Assembly: GCF_900114915.1 (NCBI RefSeq)
Contig: NZ_FOUS01000002.1
Coordinates: 558,001-622,000, forward strand
Direction: 5' to 3'
Length of the DNA: 64,000 bases
Origin: Bradyrhizobium sp. Rc3b
Lineage (GTDB): Bacteria > Pseudomonadota > Alphaproteobacteria > Rhizobiales > Xanthobacteraceae
Shown: positions 1 through 8,341 of the stretch, piece by piece
How the letters are laid out: every line of letters begins with the position of its first letter
Position numbering within the stretch: the first letter of the stretch is position 1
Translations under genes and position numbers: made by a program
Notes under the pieces: model-generated
Databases searched by the model: none
What the model saw: only the letters and a program-made list of their open reading frames with translations
What the model was told of the DNA's origin: nothing

Positions 1-995
1 CGACTCTGATCCCAGCCTACCACCGCGCGCCGCGGCGTGCCGAGCGAGGTCGGCGCCACCAGCGCCTGCAATTCGACCAGGACGGGCCGCGTGCCCTCGA
101 TTCCCGCGAACACTGCGGTGCCGGGCGTGCCGAGATCGCGCTCGGACAGGAACAGCTCGGAGGGATTGGTGACCTCGCGCAGGCCAAGGCCCGTCATCTC
201 GAACACGCCGATCTCGTCGGTCGGGCCGAAACGGTTCTTCACGGCGCGCAGGATGCGGAATTGCTGCGAGCCTTCGCCCTCGAACGACAGCACGGCGTCG
301 ACCATGTGCTCGACCACGCGGGGGCCGGCGATCTGGCCGTCCTTGGTGACATGGCCGACCAGGATGATGGCCGCACCGGTTTTCTTCGCAAAGCGGATCA
401 GCGCCTGTGCCGAGGCGCGCACCTGCGTGACGGTGCCGGGCGCGGATTCCACCGTGTCGGTCCACATGGTCTGGATCGAATCGATCACGATCAGCCGCGG
501 CACCGCGCCCTCCGACAGCGTCGAGACGATGTCCTCGACCGAGGTCTCGGCGGCGAGCTGCACCGGCGCATCCGACAGCCCCAGCCGTTCGGCGCGCAGC
601 CGCACCTGCGCGACCGCCTCTTCGCCGGAGATGTAGACGATGCGGTGGCCGGCGCGTGCCATCATGCTGGTGGCCTGCGTCAGCAATGTCGACTTGCCGA
701 TGCCGGGGTCGCCGCCGACCAGCAGCACCGAGCCGCGGACGAAGCCGCCGCCGGTGACGCGGTCGAGCTCGGTCATCCCGGAGGACAGGCGAGGCGCATC
801 CTGGGTTTTCCCCGAGAGGCTCTCCAGCGCAAACGTTCGTCCCTTGCGCTTGGAGCGGATCGACACCGGCACGCTGCCGCTGGTGTCTTCTTCCGCGAGC
901 GTATTCCACTCGCCGCAGGATTCGCACTTGCCCTGCCAGCGGTTATAGGCCGCGCCGCAGTTCTGGCAGACGAAGGAAAGGGTGTTCTTGGCCAT
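1..995 (-). CDS. radA: DNA repair protein RadA, C-terminus cut by window edge
   Basis: The minus-strand reading frame starts at the ATG at 993-995 and runs off the left edge after about 331 codons. The N-terminus has a CxxC...CxxC zinc finger (CQNCG and CESCG), followed by a RecA-type ATPase with Walker A GDPGIGKST and the RadA-specific KNRFG motif. RadA is a RecA-like helicase that processes branched recombination intermediates. The start lies 16 bp after the stop of the TauE/SafE gene. The Lon-protease-like C-terminal part is incomplete here. Identification is very secure. Confidence 0.96.
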   Translation of the reverse strand, partial: MAKNTLSFVCQNCGAAYNRWQGKCESCGEWNTLAEEDTSGSVPVSIRSKRKGRTFALESLSGKTQDAPRLSSGMTELDRVTGGGFVRGSVLLVGGDPGIGKSTLLTQATSMMARAGHRIVYISGEEAVAQVRLRAERLGLSDAPVQLAAETSVEDIVSTLSEGAVPRLIVIDSIQTMWTDTVESAPGTVTQVRASAQALIRFAKKTGAAIILVGHVTKDGQIAGPRVVEHMVDAVLSFEGEGSQQFRILRAVKNRFGPTDEIGVFEMTGLGLREVTNPSELFLSERDLGTPGTAVFAGIEGTRPVLVELQALVAPTSLGTPRRAVVGWDQS

Positions 996-1011
996 GGGGC
1001 GTCAATCGTGC

Positions 1012-1752
1012 TCAGGGAGATTGCGTCGCGTTCCATAGCATGGAGAGCCCGGCCGCGACCATGATCGCGTCCATCAGCAGGCGGAACACGTCCGGCTTCA
1101 GGTGCAGCACGAAGCGTTTTGCGATGAAGGCGCCCGACATCAGCGAGGCGCCCGCGATCAGCCCCTTCATGAAGACATCGCCGGTCAAGGCGCCGAAGCG
1201 CTCGAAGGTCACGGATTTCGCGAAGTAGAGGCCGAGCGAGGAGGCCGCCTCGGTGGCGAGGAAAGCGCCCTTGCTGAGTCCGTAGAACAGGAACAGCGGC
1301 ACGCTGAGCGGGCCGGTCGAGACCACGATGCCGGTGAGATAGCCGATCACGGCGCCGCCGACGGCGAGATGCCAAAGATTGGCCTTGAGGTCGTGCCGCG
1401 CCAGCCAGTGCCGCACCGGCACCATCGCGATCAGGAACATGCCGATGGCGAGATCCACCGCATGCGAAGGCAGCGCCAGCAGCGTCCGTGCGCCGAGCAC
1501 GGCCGCCGGAATGCCCGTGACCGAGTAGGCCGCACAGGCCCGCCAGTCGACCTCGCGCCACCAGGCCAGGATCCGCGAAAAGTTCGCCATCACGGACGCC
1601 ACCGCCATGATCGGCACCGCCTCCTTCGGCCCATAGGCGTAGACCAGCACCGGCATCAGCATGATCGACGAGCCGGTGCCGACGATGCCTGAGATGGTGC
1701 CGGCGACGAGGCCGACGGTGAGGACGAAGAGGAAGGCCAAAACGCTCTCCAC
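1012..1752 (-). CDS. TauE/SafE family membrane transporter
   Basis: A 246-residue, strongly hydrophobic protein with about eight predicted membrane segments and the Gly-rich first helix of the TauE/SafE (DUF81) family (GTISGIVGTGSS, residues about 19-30). Family members export or import sulfite, sulfoacetate or other small organosulfur anions. The substrate cannot be told from this sequence. It sits directly upstream of radA on the same strand, so the two may share a transcript. Confidence 0.85.
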   Translation of the reverse strand: MESVLAFLFVLTVGLVAGTISGIVGTGSSIMLMPVLVYAYGPKEAVPIMAVASVMANFSRILAWWREVDWRACAAYSVTGIPAAVLGARTLLALPSHAVDLAIGMFLIAMVPVRHWLARHDLKANLWHLAVGGAVIGYLTGIVVSTGPLSVPLFLFYGLSKGAFLATEAASSLGLYFAKSVTFERFGALTGDVFMKGLIAGASLMSGAFIAKRFVLHLKPDVFRLLMDAIMVAAGLSMLWNATQSP

Positions 1753-1797
1753 GAATCGGGAGAGTTTAGCCGCGGGCAGCGATATGGGCGATTCGTG

Positions 1798-2715
1798 CTA
1801 GGCGAGGGAACCTATTGCGCTGCGCATCGGCATGCCGGTCTGGGCGCCGGCTTTGAGGCATTTCAATGCGGCGGCTTCGCAGCTCACATCGAGCGCAATC
1901 TGCAGCGACACGCCTTCGCTCAGCATGGCCGCAAACGCGCCGACAAAGGTGTCGCCAGCGCCGGTCGTGTCCACCGGCGTGATGCGCGGGGCGGGCGCAC
2001 GCAGGCGGGTGCCGTCGGCCGTCACGGCCAGCGCGCCTTGCGCACCGGCGGTCACGATGCAGGTGAGGTCGCCGGCCCTGGCGAGCTCGGCGGCTGCGGT
2101 TTCGTAGTCGGATGCGACGATGCCGATGGCTGCGGCCGCGTCCTGCGCCTCGTGCTCGTTGACGAGGAGATGGTCGGTCACGGCAAGAAGCTTTGTCACC
2201 ATCTCGCGGGTCATCCTCTCCGGGACGGGCGCGAGATTCCAGACGACGGTGCCGGCGGCCAATGTCGTCCTGCGCGCAGCCTCGAGCGCCTGCGCGAAGG
2301 GCACTTCCATCTGAAGCACCAGCACCGTGTCGGGCGTGAAGAGTGCGGCACCAAGATCTCCGGCACTCGCGGCCATGTTGGCGCCGCTCGCCACCGTGAT
2401 CGCATTCTCGCCGGCCTGATCGACCGTGATGAAGGCGCAGCCGGTCGGCTCGTCGGCCCTGGCGATGAGATCGGCGTCGACACCGTTTGTCCGGAGGTTC
2501 TCGATCGCGCTGTCGCCAAACCCGTCCCGGCCGACGCGGCCTGCCATCCGGACTTGACCCGGTCGCGCGATCCGCGCGGCGGCGACAGCCTGGTTGGCGC
2601 CCTTGCCGCCGAAATGCGTCTGGTAGGACGGCGCCAGCACCGTCCGGCCGGGGCCGGGAATGATCGGGACCTTCGCGACGAGGTCGATGTTGAGCGATCC
2701 GAACACCAGGATCAT
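1798..2715 (-). CDS. Ribokinase/PfkB-family sugar kinase
   Basis: A 305-residue protein with the N-terminal GSLNIDLVAKVP and GGKGANQAVAAARI signature of ribokinases and the C-terminal catalytic GAGDTFVGAF motif with the Asp base. It should phosphorylate a sugar or sugar-like alcohol in the cytoplasm. It is the last gene of the operon that includes RpiB (13 bp upstream), a transporter and a reductase, so a carbon-source catabolic role is inferred. The exact substrate is unknown; the term RbsK would over-specify it. Confidence 0.88.
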   Translation of the reverse strand: MILVFGSLNIDLVAKVPIIPGPGRTVLAPSYQTHFGGKGANQAVAAARIARPGQVRMAGRVGRDGFGDSAIENLRTNGVDADLIARADEPTGCAFITVDQAGENAITVASGANMAASAGDLGAALFTPDTVLVLQMEVPFAQALEAARRTTLAAGTVVWNLAPVPERMTREMVTKLLAVTDHLLVNEHEAQDAAAAIGIVASDYETAAAELARAGDLTCIVTAGAQGALAVTADGTRLRAPAPRITPVDTTGAGDTFVGAFAAMLSEGVSLQIALDVSCEAAALKCLKAGAQTGMPMRSAIGSLA

Positions 2716-2728
2716 GGCGGAGAGGCCT

Positions 2729-3175
2729 TCAGCCTTGCTCGTCCATGACGCGCAGTTTCTCGACCCGGCGGCGGAAATCCTCGTCGGTCGAGAATTCCGC
2801 GGAGAGGTAGGACGAGACGAGATCCACGGCGAGCCAGGCGCCGACGATCTGCGCGCCGATGCACATGACGTTGACGTCGTCGTGCTCGACGCTCTGATGG
2901 GCGGAATGAACGTCGTGGCAGACCGCGGCGCGGATGCCCTTCATCTTGTTGGCCGCGATCGAGGCTCCGACCCCGGTGCCGCAGACCATGATGCCCCGCG
3001 CGGCTTCGCCCGACGTCACCTTCTGCGCCACGGCCCGCGCGATGTCGGGGAAGTCCACCGGCTTGTCGTCATGGGAGCCGACATCGACGATGTCGTGGCC
3101 GAGCTTGCGGATGTGGTCGATGACGGTCTGCTTGAGCGGCCAGCCGGCGTGGTCGGATCCGATGACGAGACGCAT
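2729..3175 (-). CDS. rpiB: RpiB/LacAB-family sugar-phosphate isomerase
   Basis: 148 residues in the RpiB fold: SDHAGWPLK near the N-terminus binds the phosphate, and GIMVCGTGVGAS carries the active-site Cys. The start at 3175 is preferred over an upstream ATG because AAGGA lies a few bases before it and the protein then begins MRLVIGSDHAG, as usual. Such enzymes interconvert ketose and aldose phosphates (ribose-5-P, or tetrose phosphates in erythritol-type pathways). Its place between a binding protein and a PfkB kinase points to dedicated sugar or polyol catabolism. Confidence 0.9.
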   Translation of the reverse strand: MRLVIGSDHAGWPLKQTVIDHIRKLGHDIVDVGSHDDKPVDFPDIARAVAQKVTSGEAARGIMVCGTGVGASIAANKMKGIRAAVCHDVHSAHQSVEHDDVNVMCIGAQIVGAWLAVDLVSSYLSAEFSTDEDFRRRVEKLRVMDEQG

Positions 3176-3242
3176 GTGGTGTCCTTCTTGATTTTGCATT
3201 GACCGTGACAGCCGGAAAGCGGCTGTCACGGCTTCTCTTCGT

Positions 3243-4037
3243 TCAGCTACGCATGTCGGGCGGCAGCTCGACCCCGTGGAATTTCTTGTAGATCGCGTTG
3301 AGCTTGCCGTTCTTGACGTTCTCGGTGATCCAGCCGTTGAGCTTGTCCATCAGGCGCTGCTCGCCCTTCTTCAGGCCGATGGCGAGGTCGAAGGTTGCGA
3401 GCGGAATCTTCGACTCGAAGATGCGGGCGGGATTCTTGACGCCGATCTGGTTGATGATCGTGGCCGATGTGCCGACGCAATCGACCTGACCGGAGACGGC
3501 CGCCGTGACTTCCGTGGCGTCGTCGTCATAGCGGGCGATCGTCAGCTCCTTGTCCTTCATGTTGGACAGGGTGGTATCCTGCGTGGTCCCGCGCGAAACG
3601 CCGATGGTCTTGCCTTTCAGGTCGGGCCAGTCCTTGACGTTCATCGACTTGAGGCAGCCGACGTCGGATTGCAGCGTCGCATAACGCTTGGTGAAGTCGA
3701 TGACCTTGGCGCGCTCGGGCGTCACCGACAGGGTCGAGATGATGATGTCGGCCTTGCCGGTCAGGACGTTCGGGATGCGGGTCGCGCCGGTGGTCTGGAT
3801 GAATTCGAGCTCGAGGCCCCAGTCCTTGGCGAGCAGCTGGGCCACCTCGACGTCGGAGCCGGTCGGCTTCATGCTGGAATCCATCATGCCCGAGGGCGGA
3901 ATCGCAAGGTCGGTTGAAATGCGAATCTTCTTGGCCTTCATCACGTCGTCGAGCAGGTCGGCCGATGCCGGCGTGGTGGACAAAATGACGAGGCCGAGCA
4001 GCGCGGCGGCGGTCCCAAGCAGTGTCTTGTTGGTCAT
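3243..4037 (-). CDS. ABC transporter periplasmic substrate-binding protein (polar amino-acid type)
   Basis: 264 residues: signal peptide (about residues 1-26, ending TTPASA) followed by a family-3 solute-binding protein (DLLDDVMKAKKIRISTDL...; IGVSRGTTQDTTL). It collects a small polar solute in the periplasm for the two permeases and ATPase encoded upstream in the same operon. Family-3 proteins usually bind amino acids or opines, but the linked kinase, isomerase and reductase genes make an organic acid or sugar-acid ligand possible. Confidence 0.88.
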   Translation of the reverse strand: MTNKTLLGTAAALLGLVILSTTPASADLLDDVMKAKKIRISTDLAIPPSGMMDSSMKPTGSDVEVAQLLAKDWGLELEFIQTTGATRIPNVLTGKADIIISTLSVTPERAKVIDFTKRYATLQSDVGCLKSMNVKDWPDLKGKTIGVSRGTTQDTTLSNMKDKELTIARYDDDATEVTAAVSGQVDCVGTSATIINQIGVKNPARIFESKIPLATFDLAIGLKKGEQRLMDKLNGWITENVKNGKLNAIYKKFHGVELPPDMRS

Positions 4038-4057
4038 CCCTAGTTCTCCTCTCCCTG

Positions 4058-4813
4058 TTATGATTTTAGATTTCCGGTGCCCACGAATTGCGTGAGTTCC
4101 GGCGTCGTCGGCGATGTCAGGATCGAGGCGGGGCCGGTTTCGTGAACCTTGCCGCGGTGCATGAACACGATCCGGTCGGCGATCCCTTTGGCAAAGCCCA
4201 TCTCGTGCGTGACCATCACCATGGTCATGCCGTCCGCCGCCAGCTGCTCGATCACCTTCAGCACTTCGGCGGTGAGCTCGGGGTCGAGCGCAGAGGTGAC
4301 CTCGTCAAACAGCATCACCTTCGGCTGCATGGCGAGCGAGCGCGCGATCGCGGCGCGCTGCTGCTGGCCGCCCGACAATTGCTCCGGATAGGCGTGCAGT
4401 TTCTCCTCGAGCCCGACTTGCGCCAGCACTTTTCGCGCGAGGTCCTTGGCCTGCGAGTGCGCCAGGCCCTTCACCGCGCAGGGCGCCAGCGTGATGTTCT
4501 GCTCGATTGTCAGGTGTGGAAACAGGTTATAGCTCTGGAACACGATGCCGACGTCCTGGCGTAGCGCGCGCAGATCGACGTCGGGACGGTCGACCCGATG
4601 CCCGCAAACGACGATCTCGCCGCCGTCGACCTTCTCGAAACGGTCGATGCAGCGCAGCGCTGTGCTTTTGCCGGAGCCTGAGCGGCCGATCAGCGCCAGC
4701 ACTTCGCCGCGCTCGACTGCGAAGCTGACGCCATCGAGGACCCGGAGCGAGCCAAAGCTCTTTTGCACGTCGCGGAGCGACACGATTGAATCGGAGGAGG
4801 GGTTCTGTTGCAT
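4058..4813 (-). CDS. ABC transporter ATP-binding protein (GlnQ/HisP type)
   Basis: Walker [11 protein letters not shown]-loop [11 protein letters not shown], signature LSGGQQQR and Walker [15 protein letters not shown] are all present, as is the switch His (VTHEM). This is the energy subunit of the polar amino-acid-type importer. Two starts are possible: 4843, overlapping the upstream permease, or 4813, one base after that permease's TGA; the latter is given because spacing in the rest of the operon is similarly tight. Length 251 residues from 4813. Confidence 0.9.
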   Translation of the reverse strand: MQQNPSSDSIVSLRDVQKSFGSLRVLDGVSFAVERGEVLALIGRSGSGKSTALRCIDRFEKVDGGEIVVCGHRVDRPDVDLRALRQDVGIVFQSYNLFPHLTIEQNITLAPCAVKGLAHSQAKDLARKVLAQVGLEEKLHAYPEQLSGGQQQRAAIARSLAMQPKVMLFDEVTSALDPELTAEVLKVIEQLAADGMTMVMVTHEMGFAKGIADRIVFMHRGKVHETGPASILTSPTTPELTQFVGTGNLKS

Positions 4814-4814
4814 G

Positions 4815-5489
4815 TCAGGCTGGCGCGAGGTTGGATCTGCCACGCCCCATCCGCCGTTCCAGCCTCTGGCTGAACAGCGACAGCGGATAGCACATGGCGA
4901 AATAGATGACGGCGATGATGGCGTAGATGGCGAACGGCTCGAACAGCGAGTTGTTGACGATCTGGCCGGAGCGCATCAGCTCGACGAAGCCAACGACGGA
5001 GGCGAGCGAGGTGTTCTTGACGATCTGCACCATGAAGCCGACGGTGGGCGGCGTCGCGATGCGAATGGCTTGTGGCAGGATAACTTTCATCATGCGCTGG
5101 GTCCGGCTCAGCGCCAGGCCTTCGGCGGCCTCCCATTGCGGCTTCGGCACCGACTGAATGCAGCCGCGCCAGATCTCGCCGAGATAGGCGGCGACGTACA
5201 GCGTCAGCGAGGCGCCGGCCGCAGCGAGCGGCGACACCTTGAGGCCGATCGCGGCGAGACCGAAATAGCCCAGGAACAGGATGACGAGCAGCGGCGTGCC
5301 CTGGATGAGCTGGACATAGACGGCGCTGGCGATCCGCACCGATTTCAGCGGCGAGATCCGCGCGAGCGCGATCACGAACCCGACGATGCCGCCGCCGATC
5401 AGCGCGATCACCGACAGGCCAATGGTCCACAGCGCGCCCTGGCCGAGGAACATCAGATGATTGATGTTGAGATGTCCGCCCATGATCAT
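4815..5489 (-). CDS. Amino-acid-type ABC transporter permease, subunit 2
   Basis: 224 residues, a His/Glu/Gln/Arg/opine permease with about five membrane segments and the EAA loop ([25 protein letters not shown], given here as an EAAEGLALS core) that contacts the ATPase. It starts one base before the end of its sister permease gene region (5491) and runs into the ATPase start. Partner of the permease at 5491-6174; the two form the heterodimeric channel. Confidence 0.9.
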   Translation of the reverse strand: MIMGGHLNINHLMFLGQGALWTIGLSVIALIGGGIVGFVIALARISPLKSVRIASAVYVQLIQGTPLLVILFLGYFGLAAIGLKVSPLAAAGASLTLYVAAYLGEIWRGCIQSVPKPQWEAAEGLALSRTQRMMKVILPQAIRIATPPTVGFMVQIVKNTSLASVVGFVELMRSGQIVNNSLFEPFAIYAIIAVIYFAMCYPLSLFSQRLERRMGRGRSNLAPA

Positions 5490-5490
5490 C

Positions 5491-6174
5491 TCACAATGGC
5501 GTGCCGAGCCGGCGACGGCGCGGAAACAGCACGAGGCCGAGACCCCAGAAGCCGGCGCGCATCACCAGCGACAGGATGACGTAGAGAACTGCGACGATGA
5601 TGTAGGTCTCGAACGCGCGATAGGTATCCGACTGGATGTAGTTGGCGACGGCGGTGAGCTCCTCGGCCGAGATTTGCGAGCAGACCGAAGAGGCCAGCAT
5701 CAGCAGCACGAACTGGCTGGTCAGCGCCGGATAGACCTTCTCGATCGCCGGCAACAGGATGATGTGCCAGTAGATCTGGAGGCGCGACAGCGCCAGGCCC
5801 TCGGCCGCCTCGATCTGTCCGCGCGGGATCGCCTCGAAGCCGGCGCGCATGATCTCGGCGGTGTAGGCGCCGACATTGATCGTCAGCGCGGCCACGGCCA
5901 CCGCGAAAGCGGAGAATTTCAGCCCCAGACTGGCAAGGCCGAAATAGACCAGGAAGATCTGCACCAAGAGCGGCGTGTTGCGGATGGTCTCGACATAGAC
6001 CTTGCAGGGGCCTGATATCAGCGCGTTGTGCGTTCCGCGCCCGACCGCCGCGAGCGTGCCGAGGAGGGCGCCGAGCACCGTCGCGAAGGCGGCAAGCTCC
6101 AACGTGAGGACGGCGCCGGCGAGAAAGCTCGTCCAACGCTCCAGCACTGCGGGAAAGTCGAGTTGAAGGCTCAT
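5491..6174 (-). CDS. Amino-acid-type ABC transporter permease, subunit 1
   Basis: 227 residues of the same permease family as its neighbour, with several hydrophobic helices and an EAA loop ([19 protein letters not shown]). Together with the 4815-5489 product it forms the membrane channel of the importer. It follows the reductase gene by 10 bp, so the operon is tightly packed. Confidence 0.9.
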   Translation of the reverse strand: MSLQLDFPAVLERWTSFLAGAVLTLELAAFATVLGALLGTLAAVGRGTHNALISGPCKVYVETIRNTPLLVQIFLVYFGLASLGLKFSAFAVAVAALTINVGAYTAEIMRAGFEAIPRGQIEAAEGLALSRLQIYWHIILLPAIEKVYPALTSQFVLLMLASSVCSQISAEELTAVANYIQSDTYRAFETYIIVAVLYVILSLVMRAGFWGLGLVLFPRRRRLGTPL

Positions 6175-6184
6175 CGGCGCCCGT

Positions 6185-7084
6185 TCAGCCGGTTGTCTGG
6201 TTGGTCATGCGGTCGTAGACGCGGAACAGCGCCTGGTTGCCGTTGCTTCCTTCGCCATGCGCGCGCGCATCGACATACTGGCTGGTCACGAGCGCGGTGC
6301 CGGGGAGCGGCACGCTGAGCGCCTGCGCATGCTCCTGGACCAGACGAAGGTCCTTGAGCTGGAGATCGATCCGGAAGCCGGCGGAGACGTCGCCGGCGAT
6401 CATCTGGGGGCCGAGCTTGTCGAGCATCCAGGAGGCGGCGGAGCCACCGAGCAGCACCCGGCGCAGCAGATTGAGATCGAGGCCCGAAGCGCGGCCAAGC
6501 GCCAGCGCCTCGCAGATCGCCTGGATGTTGATGCCGCAGATCAGCTGGTTGCAGAGCTTGACGGTCTGGCCGGCGCCGGACGCGCCGACATGCGTGATGG
6601 TGGTGCCCATCGCACGAAAGAACGGCTCGGCCTTGGCGAACGCGTCGGCGTCGCCGCCGGCCATGATCGAGAGCGCGGCATTCTTGGCGCCCACCGGCCC
6701 GCCCGAGACCGGCGCGTCGACGAAGCTGACGCCGCCCTTTTGCAGGTCGGCGTGGATCTTGCGGACCGCGACCGGCGAAATCGTGCTCATGTCGACGATG
6801 AGCTTGCCTGATGGCGGCGACTTCAGCAGGCCGTGCTCGCCGTAGATGGTCGCCTCGACATGGGGCGTGTCGGGCAGCATGGTGATGACGATGTCGGCGC
6901 CTTGCGCGGCATCGGCAGGGCTGTCGGCGCGAGTCGCGCCTTCCCTGGCGCTGTCGGCAAGTGCCGCCTCATTGAGATCGAACACGCGAACTGCGTGGCC
7001 GGCCCTCAGCAAGTTGCGCACCATCTCTCGGCCCATCGTGCCGATGCCGATGAAGCCGACATTGCCCTTGTCGTTCCGTCCCAT
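6185..7084 (-). CDS. NAD(P)-dependent beta-hydroxyacid dehydrogenase (GlxR/3-HIBADH family)
   Basis: 299 residues. The N-terminal Rossmann motif is GFIGIGTMGREM; the substrate-binding DAPVSGGPVGAK and the catalytic Lys region GASGAGQTVKLCNQ are intact. The family includes 2-hydroxy-3-oxopropionate (tartronate semialdehyde) reductase, 3-hydroxyisobutyrate dehydrogenase and L-threonate dehydrogenase. With a kinase, an RpiB and an ABC importer in one operon, a sugar-acid or polyol pathway is a reasonable inference. The start at 7084 is preceded by a clear spacer after the regulator gene. Confidence 0.88.
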   Translation of the reverse strand: MGRNDKGNVGFIGIGTMGREMVRNLLRAGHAVRVFDLNEAALADSAREGATRADSPADAAQGADIVITMLPDTPHVEATIYGEHGLLKSPPSGKLIVDMSTISPVAVRKIHADLQKGGVSFVDAPVSGGPVGAKNAALSIMAGGDADAFAKAEPFFRAMGTTITHVGASGAGQTVKLCNQLICGINIQAICEALALGRASGLDLNLLRRVLLGGSAASWMLDKLGPQMIAGDVSAGFRIDLQLKDLRLVQEHAQALSVPLPGTALVTSQYVDARAHGEGSNGNQALFRVYDRMTNQTTG

Positions 7085-7138
7085 GTGATCAGTCCGTTTC
7101 TTGGTTGATTGGCTTCTTGGTTGATCGCGCTGCCGCGA

Positions 7139-7879
7139 TCATCCCGAGGCGCTGGTCTTGTCGATGTCGCCGACGATGGCGCGCCGCCGGTACTCGTCGC
7201 CGATGGCAAAATGCTTGCGCAGGGTCGCGTCCGCCCGCTCCGGGTCGCGCGCGATAACGGCCTCGAAGATGCGGCGGTGATCGTCGATCAGATAGGTCTT
7301 CATCGACGGGAAGGCCTGCACCAGCTCACGGCGGCTGCGATGCGAATGCGTCAACAGGCCGGCCAACGAACCATGCAGGACCGTCAACGTCTCCGAATGC
7401 GAGGCGACGACGATGGCGCGGTGGAAGTCGAAATCGGCCATGCCGCCGGCATCGGCCTCGTCGATCGTCTCGCCGATCTTCACGAGCGCGCGCTGCAGGC
7501 GTTCGAAATCGGCAATGTTGGCGCGCTCGCAGGCGAGGCGGATCGCCTGGCATTCGATCGCGACGCGCGCCTGCATGACGTCGTCGAGCATGTCGGCCTG
7601 CTGGGCCAGCGCGAAGGTGAAGAAGTCGTTCAGCACCGACACGTCCGGCCGGGTCACCACGGTGCCGATGCGGTCGCGGATCTCGACGATGCCGAGCACG
7701 GTGAGGGCGCGTAGCGCCTCGCGCACGATCGGCCGGCTGACGCCCAGGAGAGTTGCCAGCTCGCGTTCCGAGATGAGGCGGTCGCCGGGCTTGAGCGAGC
7801 CCGCAAGCAGGCGTTCGCGCAGGAAGGCGAACACCTTCTCGAACCCTTTTTCGCCTTCGGTGGCCCGCTTCAGCTCCAT
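7139..7879 (-). CDS. FadR/GntR-family transcriptional regulator
   Basis: 246 residues: N-terminal GntR winged helix (about 15-80; SERELATLLGVSRPIVREALRAL) and C-terminal FCD effector domain with metal-binding His residues. An upstream ATG at 7939 is in frame, but the region before 7879 holds a palindromic operator (7890-7925), so start 7879 is preferred. It is the first gene of the leftward catabolic operon and presumably represses it and itself until an effector, probably the transported substrate, binds. Confidence 0.88.
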   Translation of the reverse strand: MELKRATEGEKGFEKVFAFLRERLLAGSLKPGDRLISERELATLLGVSRPIVREALRALTVLGIVEIRDRIGTVVTRPDVSVLNDFFTFALAQQADMLDDVMQARVAIECQAIRLACERANIADFERLQRALVKIGETIDEADAGGMADFDFHRAIVVASHSETLTVLHGSLAGLLTHSHRSRRELVQAFPSMKTYLIDDHRRIFEAVIARDPERADATLRKHFAIGDEYRRRAIVGDIDKTSASG

Positions 7880-7889
7880 TTCCGTCCCA

Positions 7890-7925
7890 CTGGTCTGATC
7901 TTGGTCAGACCAGTATGCTGACCAA
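7890..7925. promoter_or_regulatory. Overlapping palindromic operator for the GntR-type regulator
   Basis: Perfect 9-bp inverted repeats CTGGTCTGA (7890-7898) and TCAGACCAG (7905-7913) overlap a second pair TTGGTCAG (7901-7908) and CTGACCAA (7918-7925). They lie 11-46 bp upstream of the regulator's start. The TGGTCTGA/TCAGACCA core fits the usual FadR-family operator style. Binding by this regulator is inferred. Confidence 0.72.
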
Positions 7926-8043
7926 TGGGCCGAGGTCAAGAGGTTCAGCTCTCAAGCCGGCCTCGGTTCCGGCCTTGGTCCACCAGCGGAGCCGCTTTTG
8001 GCCGTCGATGTCGACATCGCCCAGTCCGTGATCGGGTCGTCAG

Positions 8044-8200
8044 GGCGGCATCGAGGCGGCGCTCGCGGCAAACTGGACGGCGAAGCTCGACTATCTCCAC
8101 ATCGACCTTGGCAGCACCTATTCGACGAAGACGTTCATTCTCGACAACGACGAGTTACCGATCCGACATCCGCAACAATGTCGATCGCGTCGGCTTCAAC
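8044..8200 (+). pseudogene. Remnant of an outer-membrane beta-barrel protein, frameshifted
   Basis: One frame from 8044 reads GGIEAALAANWTAKLDYLH..., with WTAKLDYLHIDLG matching the end strands of rhizobial 25-31 kDa outer-membrane barrel proteins. About 40 codons on, the match jumps to another frame that reads YRSDIRNNVDRVGFN, the usual closing strand of these barrels. There is no start, no signal peptide and no terminal aromatic residue. This is a decayed C-terminal fragment between the regulator and the channel gene. Confidence 0.6.
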
Positions 8201-8341
8201 TCAGCGGACGATCCTCGCAGCGATACTGACACCCATTGCGGTCGGAGTTTCGGAAAACGCATCTTGAAGAAATGGTCATTGGTCACGTTGCGGCGCGCTC
8301 TCCGGGTTGCCATCATTCGTGCAAACCGCGATCATGATGCC

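Noticed and set aside
261..1064. Long plus-strand frame opposite radA
   Set aside because: Shadow of radA; low-complexity Arg/Gly/His sequence without motifs.
7880..7939. Upstream start for the GntR regulator
   Set aside because: Would place the palindromic operator inside the gene; the shorter protein begins just before the helix-turn-helix as usual.
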